The notes under the pieces: model-generated
What the model saw: only the letters and a program-made list of their open reading frames with translations
The model's database searches: none
Told to the model about the DNA's origin: nothing
Assembly: GCF_019710575.1 (NCBI RefSeq)
Contig: NZ_JAHWFK010000040.1
Location: 1 to 64,000 of the forward strand
Length of the DNA stretch: 64,000 nt
Origin: Paractinoplanes polyasparticus
Lineage (GTDB): Bacteria; Actinomycetota; Actinomycetes; Mycobacteriales; Micromonosporaceae
Direction of reading: 5' to 3'
Program-made: the position numbers and the translations under genes
In this document: piece by piece, positions 18,422 to 27,058 of the stretch
Layout: every line of letters starts with the position of its first letter
Numbering within the stretch: position 1 is the first letter of the stretch

Positions 18422-19145
18422 CACCGCCGAACGCCTCCAGAAAGTCCTGGCGGCGGCCGGTGTTGGATCCCGCCGCGCCTGCGAAGACCTGATCTTCCGC
18501 CGGCGCGTCACGGTCAACGGCAAGGTCGCCAAGCTCGGCGACAAGGTCGACCCCACCAAAGCCGAGATCCTCGTCGACGGGCAGCGGGTGATCACCGACA
18601 CCAAGCTCGTCTACCTGGCGCTGAACAAGCCCCGCGGCGTCGTGTCGTCCCTCGACGACGAGAAGGGCCGCAACGAGCTCGCCGACTTCGTCGGCCAGTT
18701 CGACGTGCGGCTGCACCACGTGGGCCGGCTCGACGCCGACTCCGAGGGCCTGCTGCTGATCACCAACGACGGCGAGCTGACCAACAAGCTCACCCACCCG
18801 CGGTACGAGATCCAGAAGACGTACCTGGCCGAGGTCATCAACGGCCCGCTGCCCCGCACCGTGGGTCGGCAGCTGTTGTCCGGCGTCGAACTCGAGGACG
18901 GCCCGGCCAAGGCCGACTCGTTCAAGCTGGTCGGCGCGCTGGGCAAGACCGCGCAGGTCGAGATCGTGCTGCACGAGGGTCGCAAGCACATCGTGCGCCG
19001 CATGCTGGAGGCGGTGGGTCACCCGGTCACCCGCCTGATCCGCACGGCGGTCGGCCCGATCCGCCTGGGCGACCTGCGTCCCGGCGGCTTCCGCCACCTC
19101 TCCAACGCCGAGGTCGCCGCTCTGTTCAAGGCCGCCGAAGACTGA
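18408..19145 (+). CDS. rluB: 23S rRNA pseudouridine synthase, RluB family
   Basis: 245 aa. N-terminal S4 RNA-binding domain (RLQKVLAAAGVGSRRACEDLI), then the RsuA/RluB/E/F catalytic domain with the invariant Asp in HVGRLDADSEGLLL and the EGRKHIVRRMLEAVGHPV segment. It isomerises a uridine of 23S rRNA helix 89/90 in known relatives. ATG at 18408 lies inside the 3' end of scpB, in the order scpA-scpB-rluB usual for actinobacteria and Firmicutes, so the three form an operon. Confidence 0.93.
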   Translation: MPQADTAERLQKVLAAAGVGSRRACEDLIFRRRVTVNGKVAKLGDKVDPTKAEILVDGQRVITDTKLVYLALNKPRGVVSSLDDEKGRNELADFVGQFDVRLHHVGRLDADSEGLLLITNDGELTNKLTHPRYEIQKTYLAEVINGPLPRTVGRQLLSGVELEDGPAKADSFKLVGALGKTAQVEIVLHEGRKHIVRRMLEAVGHPVTRLIRTAVGPIRLGDLRPGGFRHLSNAEVAALFKAAED

Positions 19146-19172
19146 CGTTTGTGCCCGGTCGATCCGGGCAAC

Positions 19173-19202
19173 CGGTCCGTCCCCTTAGGAAGGGACGGAC
19201 CG
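19173..19202 (+). promoter_or_regulatory. hairpin covering the ribosome-binding site of the DUF4383 gene
   Basis: Perfect 11-bp stem (19173-19183 with 19192-19202) and an 8-base loop ending one base before the ATG at 19204. The purine-rich Shine-Dalgarno (aggaaggga, 19188-19195) lies in the loop and right arm. It could be an RBS-sequestering element, or the rluB terminator overlapping the leader; no T-tract follows. Confidence 0.6.
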
Positions 19203-19203
19203 C

Positions 19204-19653
19204 ATGGCCACCCATTCAGCGGCAGGCGCTCCCGCCGCCGTGCGCAGCCCGGTACGCACCACCGCGCTGACCGTCAGCGTCGTTTTCCTGTTGGTCGGGC
19301 TGGCCGGCTTCATCCCCGGCATCACCACCAACTACGGCGAAATGACGTTCGCCGGCCACCACTCGGACGCGCTCCTGCTCGGCGTCTTCCAGGTATCCGT
19401 GCTGCACAACATCGTCCACCTGCTGTTCGGGGTGGCCGGCCTGGCACTGGCTCGCACCGCCTCGGGTGCACGGGCCTTCCTGATCGGCGGCGGGGCCGTC
19501 TATCTGGTGCTGTGGCTCTACGGATTGGTGGTCGGGCAGAATTCGTCCGCCAACTTCGTGCCCATGAACAACGCCGACGACTGGCTCCACCTGATTCTCG
19601 GCCTCGGCATGATCGCTCTGGGGTTCCTCACCTCGCGGCGTGTCGCTCGCTGA
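19204..19653 (+). CDS. DUF4383 integral membrane protein
   Basis: 149 aa with four hydrophobic segments (roughly residues 22-42, 60-82, 92-112, 125-142). The LHNIVHLLFGVAGLALA segment and the final ADDWLHLILGLGMIALGF are the repeated signature of DUF4383 proteins, common in actinobacteria, function unknown. ATG at 19204 immediately follows a strong hairpin, so translation may be regulated. A hairpin terminator follows seven bases after the stop. Confidence 0.88.
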   Translation: MATHSAAGAPAAVRSPVRTTALTVSVVFLLVGLAGFIPGITTNYGEMTFAGHHSDALLLGVFQVSVLHNIVHLLFGVAGLALARTASGARAFLIGGGAVYLVLWLYGLVVGQNSSANFVPMNNADDWLHLILGLGMIALGFLTSRRVAR

Positions 19654-19659
19654 CGGTGC

Positions 19660-19686
19660 GGGGGCCGGATCATCGATCCGGCCCCC
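19660..19686 (+). terminator. terminator-like hairpin after DUF4383 gene
   Basis: Perfect 11-bp GC-rich stem (19660-19670 with 19676-19686) with a 5-base loop. No T-tract, as is frequent in high-GC actinobacteria. Confidence 0.75.
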
Positions 19687-19718
19687 AACGGTCATCCCTG
19701 CTCTTTGTCGCTGCTCGG

Positions 19719-19842
19719 CGCTGGTTCGCGTCGCTGGTCGATCCAGCGTTTGGGGCCGGGCGCTGGTTGGTGTCGCTGGTGCCCAGTGCTTGGCGCTGGT
19801 CCCCGATCGTGTCGCTGGTCTACGCGGCCGCGCGACGCTGGT
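19719..19842. repeat. cluster of seven CGCTGGT heptamers
   Basis: Seven copies of CGCTGGT occur in 124 bases, often as alternating ggCGCTGGT and gtCGCTGGT. The stretch holds no convincing gene on either strand; it lies between the DUF4383 terminator and the end of the small minus-strand gene. The unit spacing is irregular, so it is a loose repeat rather than a strict array. Confidence 0.6.
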
Positions 19843-20069
19843 CAGTCGGGCCGGTAATTAGGGTCGTCGCCGGCCGTGCGGCGAGTGTCGTATGCGGCGC
19901 GGTGCACCTCGGAGGGCTGCGAGTCCTCGTCTCTGTTGCCGCGCTTGTCCTCCGGCGCCAGGTCGCCCTGGTCGTCGGCGGGTTGTTCCACGGAGTGCCC
20001 GGGCGGTCGCAGCGAAGCCTCGTACGCCGTGGCGCCGTCGGGCTCGTCGGTCGGGTGATTGTCGGTCAT
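19842..20069 (-). CDS. small acidic hydrophilic protein, function unknown
   Basis: 75 aa, rich in Asp, Glu, Pro, Asn and Gln, no hydrophobic segment, no recognised domain; it is probably disordered. It ends in DDPNYRPD. Start ATG at 20069, or 20093 with eight more residues; neither has a good ribosome-binding site. Plausible as a real gene from its composition and position but not proven. Confidence 0.45.
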   Translation of the reverse strand: MTDNHPTDEPDGATAYEASLRPPGHSVEQPADDQGDLAPEDKRGNRDEDSQPSEVHRAAYDTRRTAGDDPNYRPD

Positions 20070-20181
20070 GTCCCCGGGGTTCCCGAGCCACATGCGAGCA
20101 AACAGGTGTGATCCTCAGCTGATCGGGCATGCCGCGCGCCATGGGAACGGTGGTTGCGCCCGGCGGATGGACTGCTGATCA

Positions 20182-20505
20182 ATGGGGCACGGCTGCGCCA
20201 GGTTGGCGAGCGGGCGAGTGCGCGTTGTGAACGCGGTGGCAGCGTCGGGCGAGTGGATCGGGCCGGACGGCGTGCGGCAGCCGGGCGGCGAGGTGCACGC
20301 CTGGCGGCAGGGCACGAATCAGACCGTGTGCGGTCTGGCGCTGAGCCGCAGCCGGCTGCGCCGCTTCCCGCATGTGCCGTTCGACTTCCGCGCCACCGAC
20401 GTGATCACGCCGGAGGACCAGGTGCGCCACATCTGCCCGCGCTGTGTCGCGGCGACCTCACGGCGGGGCGAGCGGAACTGGACTCGGATTTCGCCTAGAC
20501 CGTGA
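20182..20505 (+). CDS. small protein with C-terminal HxCPxC-type metal site, unknown function
   Basis: Up to 107 aa. The conserved-looking part runs from GEVHAWRQGTNQTVCGLAL to VRHICPRCVAA, giving one Cys and two His followed by a CPxC pair, which suggests a small zinc-binding fold. Three starts are possible (ATG 20182, GTG 20218, GTG 20227); the shorter ones fit the folded region better. Its 3' end overlaps the convergent oxidoreductase gene by 11 bases. No family recognised with certainty. Confidence 0.55.
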   Translation: MGHGCARLASGRVRVVNAVAASGEWIGPDGVRQPGGEVHAWRQGTNQTVCGLALSRSRLRRFPHVPFDFRATDVITPEDQVRHICPRCVAATSRRGERNWTRISPRP

Positions 20506-21439
20506 TCACCAGCTTTCCGACGGTGTGGTTACCGGCAAAATCGGTCAGCGCCTGGACGGCGCCGGTCAGCGGGTAGGTCGCGGTGACTGTCGGCGTGAGC
20601 GCGGCGACCTCGGCCATGCCGCCGAAGCGGCCGTCGAGATCGAGGACCAGCTCGAACCGGAGGTCGCTGCGCTCGATCATGTCGGGACGCGGGGGCGGGA
20701 ACGTGATGGTGAAGAGCCGGCCGCCGGGGCGGATCGCCGCCGCTGCTCGTTGCAGCCGGTCGGTCGGCAACACCAGGTTCAGCCCCAGATCTCTGCTGGT
20801 GGGGTAGTCGTCGTCGTAGCCGATGACCGTGTGGGCGCCCAACTTGCGGAGCAGCGGCTCGTCGGCGGGGTGACCGGTGGCAGTGACGGTGACGCCGGCC
20901 TGGCTCAGCAGAGGCAGGAGCGTGGTGCCCACGCCGCCGGTGGCGCCGATGACCAGAGCGGTTTCGCCCGCCCGGGGCTCGGCAGTGGCCATCAGCGCGC
21001 GTGCAGTGAGCCCGACGGTGGGTAGCGCGGCGGCGTCGATCCTGCTCAGGGCTGGGGGCCGGGGCGCGATGAAGGGGGTGCCCGCCTCGAACACGGCGTA
21101 TTCGGCCAGCGTGCCGGTGGTCATCGACGGGTTGACGCCGGCCATGGCGCGCAGCGCCCGGGGGACGGCGTGGCCGAAAACCTCGTCGCCCACCCGGTAG
21201 GCGGCGACGCCCGCGCCGACGGCGGACACGGTGCCGGCGAAGTCGTTGCCGGGCACGTGCGGGAACGTCAGGGGCGCTTGGGCTTTGTAGACGCCGCTGG
21301 GGATGACTATGTCGCCCGGGTTGACGGACGCGGCGGCGATGCGGACTTGGATCTGACCAGGGCCGGGTTCGGGAATCGGCAGGTCGGTGAGGGCATAGCT
21401 TTCCGGTGGGCCGTAGTCGGTGGCGACGATCGCTTTCAT
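20495..21439 (-). CDS. zinc-independent quinone oxidoreductase-like alcohol dehydrogenase (MDR family)
   Basis: 314 aa. GroES-like N-terminal domain (IPEPGPGQIQVRIAAASVNPGD, then HVPGNDFAGTVSAVGAGV) and a Rossmann domain with ALVIGATGGVGTTLLPL for NADPH. The cysteine ligands of zinc-binding alcohol dehydrogenases are missing, so it belongs with quinone/enone reductases. AGGAGGAA precedes the ATG at 21439. Divergent from the TetR gene, with two palindromic operators between them, so it is almost certainly repressed by that TetR protein and induced by an electrophilic or quinone-like compound (inference). Confidence 0.9.
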   Translation of the reverse strand: MKAIVATDYGPPESYALTDLPIPEPGPGQIQVRIAAASVNPGDIVIPSGVYKAQAPLTFPHVPGNDFAGTVSAVGAGVAAYRVGDEVFGHAVPRALRAMAGVNPSMTTGTLAEYAVFEAGTPFIAPRPPALSRIDAAALPTVGLTARALMATAEPRAGETALVIGATGGVGTTLLPLLSQAGVTVTATGHPADEPLLRKLGAHTVIGYDDDYPTSRDLGLNLVLPTDRLQRAAAAIRPGGRLFTITFPPPRPDMIERSDLRFELVLDLDGRFGGMAEVAALTPTVTATYPLTGAVQALTDFAGNHTVGKLVITV

Positions 21440-21465
21440 GGGTTTCCTCCTGGAGGTAGCAAGCG

Positions 21466-21505
21466 GACCGTGCGGTCAGGTTAGTCCTAAGCGGACCGCG
21501 CGGTC
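21466..21505. promoter_or_regulatory. two TetR operator palindromes
   Basis: GACCGTGCGGTC (21466-21477) and the perfect palindrome GACCGCGCGGTC (21494-21505) lie 28 bp apart, each inside the longer shared sequence agcggaccg-gcggtca. They occupy the gap between the divergent quinone-reductase and tetR genes. This is the standard architecture for autoregulated TetR control of a neighbour. Confidence 0.85.
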
Positions 21506-21525
21506 AACTTGCTAATCTCGTCGCT

Positions 21526-22113
21526 GTGACACCCGACCGGCCGCTCCGCGCGGACGCTGCCCGCAACCGCTATGCCCTGCTCAAGGCCGCTTCCGAAGAG
21601 TTCGCGGAGCATGGGCTCGACGCCTCCGTGGCCGACATCGCCCGCCGCGCCGGCATCGGCAAGGGCACCGTCTTCCGGCATTTCCCCACCAAAGACGTCC
21701 TGCTCGCCGCCGTTGTCCTCGACCGGATCGACGGGCTGGCTCTGCTCGCGCGCGAGTTGCTGACCGCTGCGGACCCGGGAGCGGCCCTGCTCGAGTTCAT
21801 GGAGTCCGCGGCCGGTCGTCAGCGCCAGCTCGACCTGTCGTTCCTGCGCGATGCCGGCGGCGTCAACGACCTGCTCGACGACACCCGGTCGGAGCTGTTC
21901 ACGGCGATCACGGCCCTGGTCGACAGGGCGAAGGGGGCCGGCGCCATCAGGCCCGACATCACCGGCATGGACGTGATCCTGCTGATGTGCGCGCCCAACT
22001 ACGTGGTCAGCTTCGTGCCCGACGCGCCATCCGACCTGTGGCGCCGCTACCTGGGCATCATCTTCGACGGCCTGCGTCCCGAGGGCGCGCGGCCGCTGCC
22101 GTCGGTGAGCTGA
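21526..22113 (+). CDS. TetR-family transcriptional repressor
   Basis: 195 aa. N-terminal HTH (ASVADIARRAGIGKGTVFRHFPTKDVLL, residues ~32-59) is textbook TetR; the C-terminal ligand domain resembles the SbtR-like/TetR_C_33 type. It starts with GTG at 21526 and is 20 bases downstream of the second palindrome, consistent with autoregulation. The ligand is unknown. Confidence 0.93.
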   Translation: MTPDRPLRADAARNRYALLKAASEEFAEHGLDASVADIARRAGIGKGTVFRHFPTKDVLLAAVVLDRIDGLALLARELLTAADPGAALLEFMESAAGRQRQLDLSFLRDAGGVNDLLDDTRSELFTAITALVDRAKGAGAIRPDITGMDVILLMCAPNYVVSFVPDAPSDLWRRYLGIIFDGLRPEGARPLPSVS

Positions 22114-22253
22114 CCACGGCCCGGCCGACCGCCATCACGTGCGTGCGCTACGGCCTGGCCACCCACTCAGGCCGCAGCGCCAGCCGCCGGAGGCGGGGTG
22201 CTGCGCTCGTGCGGCGGGGAGCTTGATGGCGCGTACCCCCGCGATATTGATCT

Positions 22254-22913
22254 TCAGTCGAGAGTTTGCAGGGCCTTGAGGACGGGCGCGTAGAGGCGGG
22301 TTTTGATCGTTTCGAGCGTGGGGCCGGCCTTGCCGACCTGGGCCGCGGCGAGGGTGATGGCGGTGCTCAGGACGTCGGGCTCGGGCGCCGCGTGGTCGAC
22401 GATCTTGCGGGCGTACGCCTCCTCGCCGCCGAAACGGCGGGCTGTGACCATCGCCTCATGGGCCGTCTGCGGGGTCAGGCGAGATTGGACGAGCGCTGAC
22501 ATTCCGGGCGTGAAGGGGATGTTGATGTCCGCCTCGGGCAGGCACCAGAAGCCGCGGTCGGCGCGCATGATCCGCAGGTCGTGGGCGAGCGACAGCATGG
22601 CCCCGGCGGCGAACGTGTGGCCCTGGAGAGCGGCGACCGTCACGTAGGGGAGGGTGAGCATGCGCGCGAAAAGGGCTTGGACACGCAGGCCGTACGGGGT
22701 GAATTGCTCGGGGTTGTCGCCGAGCCACTCCAGGTCGAGGCCGTTCGACCAGATCTTGCCGCGGGCCGTGGTGACCAACGCGTGCGGACCGTCGGTCTTG
22801 GCGATCTCGTCGAGGGCGGACTCGATTCCGGTCAGCCAGTCGGGATGGAAGCGGTTCTCGTTGTCGCCGAGATCGAGGACGAAAACGGCATCGTGGCGCT
22901 CGAGGGTGGGCAT
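22254..22913 (-). CDS. enoyl-CoA hydratase/isomerase-family protein
   Basis: 219 aa crotonase fold. Oxyanion-hole segments are in TARGKIWSNGLDLEWL and LQGHTFAAGAML; the LPEADINIPFTPGM stretch resembles enoyl-CoA delta-isomerases (PECI/ECI type) more than hydratases. Acts on fatty acyl-CoA double bonds; exact reaction not determinable. ATG at 22913 is preceded by GAAGGGAG; the longer reading to 22946 is not needed. Gap 22114-22253 upstream of its stop holds no gene I can support. Confidence 0.85.
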   Translation of the reverse strand: MPTLERHDAVFVLDLGDNENRFHPDWLTGIESALDEIAKTDGPHALVTTARGKIWSNGLDLEWLGDNPEQFTPYGLRVQALFARMLTLPYVTVAALQGHTFAAGAMLSLAHDLRIMRADRGFWCLPEADINIPFTPGMSALVQSRLTPQTAHEAMVTARRFGGEEAYARKIVDHAAPEPDVLSTAITLAAAQVGKAGPTLETIKTRLYAPVLKALQTLD

Positions 22914-23020
22914 GGTGGCTCCCTTCGCGTTACTGGCGAGTAACATACCCTAGTTCGTCGCCCTGTAGTGCTCCGGGCACAATGGGAGGGTTGGTCGGGC
23001 GGGCAAACTCAGGAGGAACG

Positions 23021-23701
23021 GTGGCAGAAGTTGTACGGCCGGAAAAGTGTGTGGTCGCGGTTGACGGCCCCTCCGGTTCCGGCAAGTCCACCGTGTCCCG
23101 GCGGCTCGCCACCCGGATCGACGGCGTCTACCTCGACACCGGCGCCATGTACCGGGCCGTGACCTGGGCCGTTCTGCAGGCCGGGGTCGACCTCAACGAT
23201 CCCGACGCCATCGCGAAGATCGCGCTCGAGACCGAGTTGTCGATCGGCACCGACCCGGCCGCTCCGCATTTCGCCGCCAACGGCGTGAACGTCGACGCCC
23301 CGATCCGCGGCGCCGAAGTCACCCAGGCCGTGTCGGCCGTGGCCGCGGTCCCCACCGTACGCAAGCACCTGGTGGCCCTGCAGCGGGCGATCATCGCCGG
23401 GCACCCGCGTATCATCGTCGAGGGCCGCGACATCGCCTCGGTCGTCGCGCCGGACGCCGACCTCAAGGTCTACCTGACTGCTTCCTCGGCCGCGCGGGCA
23501 CAGCGCCGCAGCTCCGAGGACGCCGCCGACGTCGCCGCCACCGAGGCCGACCTGGCCCGCCGCGACAAGCTCGACTCGTCCCGCAAGACCGACCCGCTCC
23601 GCCAGGCCGACGACGCCGTCGAGGTCGACACGACCGGCATCGGCATCGACGAGGTCGTCGCGTACCTTTTGGAACTTTTGAACAGCAAGGTGAGTTCGTG
23701 A
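23021..23701 (+). CDS. cmk: cytidylate kinase
   Basis: 226 aa. Phosphorylates CMP/dCMP with ATP. P-loop GPSGSGKST at residues ~13-21, YLDTGAMYRAVTWA nucleotide-binding segment, IIVEGRDIASVVAPDADLKVYL, and the lid RRDKLDSSRKTDPL. GTG at 23021 is selected by AGGAGGAAC directly upstream. The stop overlaps the der start (GTGA), the usual cmk-der pairing. Confidence 0.95.
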   Translation: MAEVVRPEKCVVAVDGPSGSGKSTVSRRLATRIDGVYLDTGAMYRAVTWAVLQAGVDLNDPDAIAKIALETELSIGTDPAAPHFAANGVNVDAPIRGAEVTQAVSAVAAVPTVRKHLVALQRAIIAGHPRIIVEGRDIASVVAPDADLKVYLTASSAARAQRRSSEDAADVAATEADLARRDKLDSSRKTDPLRQADDAVEVDTTGIGIDEVVAYLLELLNSKVSS

Positions 23702-25086
23702 GCGAGGCTCCGATTTTCGAGGTCGACGAGACGGTGGACGACACGGGCCCAGCCCCCGTCGTCGCCGTCGTCGGCCGCCCCAACGTCGGCAAATCAACCC
23801 TGGTCAACCGCATCATCGGCCGCCGCCAGGCGGTCGTCGAGGACGTACCCGGCGTCACCCGCGACCGCGTGCCCTACGACGCGCAGTGGAACGGCCGCCG
23901 CTTCACCGTCGTCGACACCGGCGGCTGGGAGCCCGACGCCAAAGACCGGGCCGCCGCCATCGCCAACCAGGCCGAGATCGCCGTGCAGACCGCCGATGTG
24001 GTCGTGTTCGTCGTCGACGTCACCGTCGGCCCCACGGACGTCGACGAGGCCGCGGTCAAGATGCTGCGCCGCTCCCACAAGCCGGTCATCCTGGTCGCCA
24101 ACAAGGCCGACAACCAGTCCCTCGAGATGGAAGCAGTGTCACTCTGGTCCCTGGGCCTGGGCGAACCACACCCCATCTCGGCCCTGCACGGCCGCGGCTC
24201 CGGCGACCTGCTCGACGACATCCTCAACGCGCTGCCCACCCCACCCCCGATCGTCGAGGGCGGCCCCCGCGGCCCCCGCCGGGTGGCATTGGTCGGCCGC
24301 CCCAACGTCGGCAAGTCGTCACTGCTCAACCGCGTGTCCAAGGAGGAACGCGCGGTCGTCGACTCGGTAGCCGGCACCACGGTCGACCCGGTCGACAGCC
24401 TCGTCGAAATGGACGGCGAACTCTGGCAATTCGTCGACACGGCAGGCCTGCGCAAAAGAGTCAACCAGGCTTCCGGTACGGAGTACTACGCCTCCCTGCG
24501 CACAGCGGGAGCCGTCGAGGCCGCCGAGGTAGCCGTAGTGCTGCTCGACTCCTCCGAAGTCATCTCGGAACAGGACCAGCGAGTCCTGACCCAGGTCGTA
24601 GACGCCGGCCGCGCGCTGGTCATCGCCTTCAACAAGTGGGACCTGGTAGACGCCGACCGTCGCATCTTCCTCGACAAGGAGATCGACCGAGAGCTCAAGC
24701 GCATCCCGTGGGCCATCCGGGTCAACATCTCAGCCAAGACCGGCCGGGCCGTGGACAAACTGACCCCCGCCCTGCGCAAGGCCCTGGCCTCGTGGGAACA
24801 GCGCGTGCCAACCGGTGCCCTCAACCAGTGGCTGACAACATTGACCCAGGCCACCCCCCACCCCGTACGCGGTGGCCGCGCCCCCAGAATCCTCTTCGCC
24901 ACCCAGGCCGGCGTCGCCCCACCGCGCTTCGTCCTGTTCACCACCGGCCCGCTGGACGCCGGCTACCAGCGCTTCATCGAACGCAAGCTCCGCGAGGAGT
25001 TCGGCTTCGAAGGTTCCCCCATCGAGGTCTCTGTGAAGCCCCGCAAGAAGACAGGCCCGGGGGGTCGCGGCAAGGCCCACGGGTAG
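23698..25086 (+). CDS. der: ribosome-assembly GTPase Der (EngA)
   Basis: 462 aa. Two tandem G domains, each with GRPNVGKSTL/GRPNVGKSSL P-loops (residues ~25 and ~198), the DTGGWE/DTAGLRK switch II motifs and NKAD/NKWD specificity motifs, then the C-terminal KH-like domain (PRFVLFTTGPLDAGYQRFIERKLREEFGFEG). Acts in 50S maturation. GTG start overlaps the cmk stop. tRNA-Pro lies 50 bases downstream. Confidence 0.97.
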   Translation: MSEAPIFEVDETVDDTGPAPVVAVVGRPNVGKSTLVNRIIGRRQAVVEDVPGVTRDRVPYDAQWNGRRFTVVDTGGWEPDAKDRAAAIANQAEIAVQTADVVVFVVDVTVGPTDVDEAAVKMLRRSHKPVILVANKADNQSLEMEAVSLWSLGLGEPHPISALHGRGSGDLLDDILNALPTPPPIVEGGPRGPRRVALVGRPNVGKSSLLNRVSKEERAVVDSVAGTTVDPVDSLVEMDGELWQFVDTAGLRKRVNQASGTEYYASLRTAGAVEAAEVAVVLLDSSEVISEQDQRVLTQVVDAGRALVIAFNKWDLVDADRRIFLDKEIDRELKRIPWAIRVNISAKTGRAVDKLTPALRKALASWEQRVPTGALNQWLTTLTQATPHPVRGGRAPRILFATQAGVAPPRFVLFTTGPLDAGYQRFIERKLREEFGFEGSPIEVSVKPRKKTGPGGRGKAHG

Positions 25087-25136
25087 CACTTGCTAAGGTA
25101 TCTGAGTTGCCGCGCGGTGTTGGTGCCGGGCGGCGG

Positions 25137-25210
<74 letters not shown>

Positions 25211-25215
25211 CCGTA

Positions 25216-25260
25216 AGAGGGTTTTCGCAGGCCAGAGGCCATGTGAAAGCCCTCTTTCAT
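25216..25260 (+). terminator. intrinsic terminator behind tRNA-Pro
   Basis: Long hairpin with left arm 25216-25233, AGA loop and right arm 25237-25255 (one bulged A, two G-T pairs), followed by ctctttcatttt. Confidence 0.85.
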
Positions 25261-25508
25261 TTTGTCCTATCGATGAATGAGTGTCTTGGAGCCCTTGACT
25301 CGTACGGGTGACATCAGCTGAGATTGCGCCGTGCAGGGCTTATCTTCGCAGGTCAAAGGCACGTTGAGCGGCTAGCACTGCCGGACACGGACTCCTTGAC
25401 TGGGTTGATCGTGCGTGATCCTTCATATTTCCGCAGGTCAGAGTCTGTTCATGGAGTCTCGGGTCGCAGCGGCCAGCAGGTCGCTCAGCGAACCCATGAC
25501 TCGGGAGT
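25261..25508. other. non-coding stretch with repeated tRNA-like fragments, possible attachment region
   Basis: No gene seen. The words CTTGACT and CGCAGG(T), which occur in tRNA-Pro at 25164 and 25185, recur in the same order at 25294 and 25347, and again at 25395 and 25432. The terminator also contains TTCGCAGGCCAGAGG. The copies ttcgcaggtcaaagg, tccgcaggtcagag and ttcgcaggccagagg are alike. They may be recombinase arm sites or eroded att copies. Confidence 0.45.
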
Positions 25509-26459
25509 GTGACCACAATGTCGCTACTAGACCTGGACAGACTGACCGCGGGGCTCGATGAAGACCCCTGGGCACGGCTCCTTCGGGACTGGGACAGTTC
25601 CCTTCGTGCGGCGAATCATCCGGAGAGCACCCGCTACAACTACCTGCTCGCCGCCGTTCAATTCGCTCGATTCCTTGCTGGCTCCGGCGACGCGCGCGAA
25701 CCGGCGGCGATCGGGCGAAAAAACGTGGAGGCCTTCCAGATCTCGGTGATCGAAACCCGTTCCGCGGCTACGGCTTTGAACAAGTACAAGGCGCTGCAGC
25801 AGTTGTTTCGATGGCTGGTTGAGGAAGGCGAGATCGAACAGCCGCCGATGATGCACGTGAGGAAGCCCAAAGTCGTCCAGAAGGTGGTCCCGGTGATCTC
25901 CGATCAGGACACTCGCCGCGTGCTGCAGGCGTCCGCCGGAAATGACTTCGTGCAGCTTCGGGACGAGGCGTTGATCCGGATGTACGCCAATACTGGAGCA
26001 AGGCTGTCGGAGATCGGCGGTCTGCGGCTGACCGACGTTGACCTCAAACTTGAAGCGGTCCATCTGCACGGCAAAGGCGGCAAGGACCGATGGGTGCTGC
26101 TCGGCCCGAAGACCGCACGGGCGTTGCGCCGTTATCTGCGTTCCCGGGCACGGCGGATGGGAGCTGCGGACATTGCGGAGCTATGGCTTGCGGCACGGGG
26201 CGCGCAGCCGTTACAGCCGAATGGCATCAAGATCCGACTCAAGCGATTGGACGACCGCGCCGGCGTCGGCAACGTATACGCACATCGGTGGCGACACAGT
26301 TTCGCCCACGAGTGGAAACTGCGGGGCGCCGACACCGGCGATCTGATGCTGGTCCTGGGCTGGTCGTCAGACGAGACGCCCCGCCGATACGGCGCCAGCG
26401 CCGCTGCTGAGCGTGCCCAGCAGGTCCACGCCCGCCTCGGCATCGGTGAGCGTTTCTAA
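25509..26459 (+). CDS. tyrosine recombinase/integrase of the island
   Basis: 316 aa. N-terminal SAM-like core-binding domain (residues ~15-105), then the catalytic domain. The first Arg is in NTGARLSEIGGL, the Lys in HGKGGKDRW, HRWRHSFAHEW supplies His-x-x-Arg, LGWSS replaces the usual LGH, and the Tyr nucleophile is in TPRRYGASA. It is integrated next to tRNA-Pro and points away from it. GTG at 25509; ATG at 25518 is also possible. The distal attachment site is not seen in this window. Confidence 0.92.
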   Translation: MTTMSLLDLDRLTAGLDEDPWARLLRDWDSSLRAANHPESTRYNYLLAAVQFARFLAGSGDAREPAAIGRKNVEAFQISVIETRSAATALNKYKALQQLFRWLVEEGEIEQPPMMHVRKPKVVQKVVPVISDQDTRRVLQASAGNDFVQLRDEALIRMYANTGARLSEIGGLRLTDVDLKLEAVHLHGKGGKDRWVLLGPKTARALRRYLRSRARRMGAADIAELWLAARGAQPLQPNGIKIRLKRLDDRAGVGNVYAHRWRHSFAHEWKLRGADTGDLMLVLGWSSDETPRRYGASAAAERAQQVHARLGIGERF

Positions 26460-27058
26460 CCCAAGGTCGAGCGGTCGGCATCAACTCTGTGGTGCGCGGT
26501 GCGACGATCCGTCGGGTACTTGGTGTTCTTGCTGGCGGTTGAATTCTCGGGGGCTTCGATCTGCTCTTCGTGGCGCAGGAGGGTCAGCCAGCGGCGGACC
26601 GTCTGGTCGGACAAGCCGGTCCGGTGAGCGAGTTCGGCGCGCAGTCGCAGGTGCCGAGAGCGTGAAGGATCTCTTCTCTTCGGTCGGCCGGCGTGTGCCG
26701 GTCCGCGCGGTGGGCGGCATCCGGGTTGAATTGCTGGGCGAGCCTGTAGCGGGCCCACCTTTGCGTTCCGACCTGCTGGAGGAGTTTCGCGGGCGACCAA
26801 GTCCTGTAGTTCGACCGTGGCCTTGGGGGAGCCCAGGCCGGTCAGTTTCCGGTATTTGGCGTTGTCGATGATGCGTCGGAGTGCAGGACGCCGAGGGCCA
26901 GGCATTAGCTGTAAGTGCGTCCGTCCTGCCCCAAGCTGCCGATCAAGCGTAAGACGTCGTCGCTGAGCAGAGCATGGTTGGAAGGTCACCACGTACGAGG
27001 AGATGCGGTCGTCGAACTCGCAGGTTTCGACGATCTCGGTCAGTTCGTCCGCGTCCAT
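26456..27058 (-). pseudogene. decayed helix-turn-helix gene with frameshifts
   Basis: Sensible protein segments alternate between minus-strand frames: MDADELTEIVETCEFDDRI and KATVELQDLVARE in one, LLQQVGTQRWARYRLAQQF and HTPADRREEILHAL in another. LAHRTGLSDQTVRRWLTLL (a clear HTH) then returns in the first frame. The pattern fits a gene broken by at least two frameshifts. The family is not identified; its place behind the integrase suggests an island maintenance or excision gene. Confidence 0.55.

Noticed and set aside
19149..20111. 320-codon plus-strand frame across the DUF4383 gene and repeats
   Set aside because: Wrong frame over a real membrane-protein gene and across its terminator.
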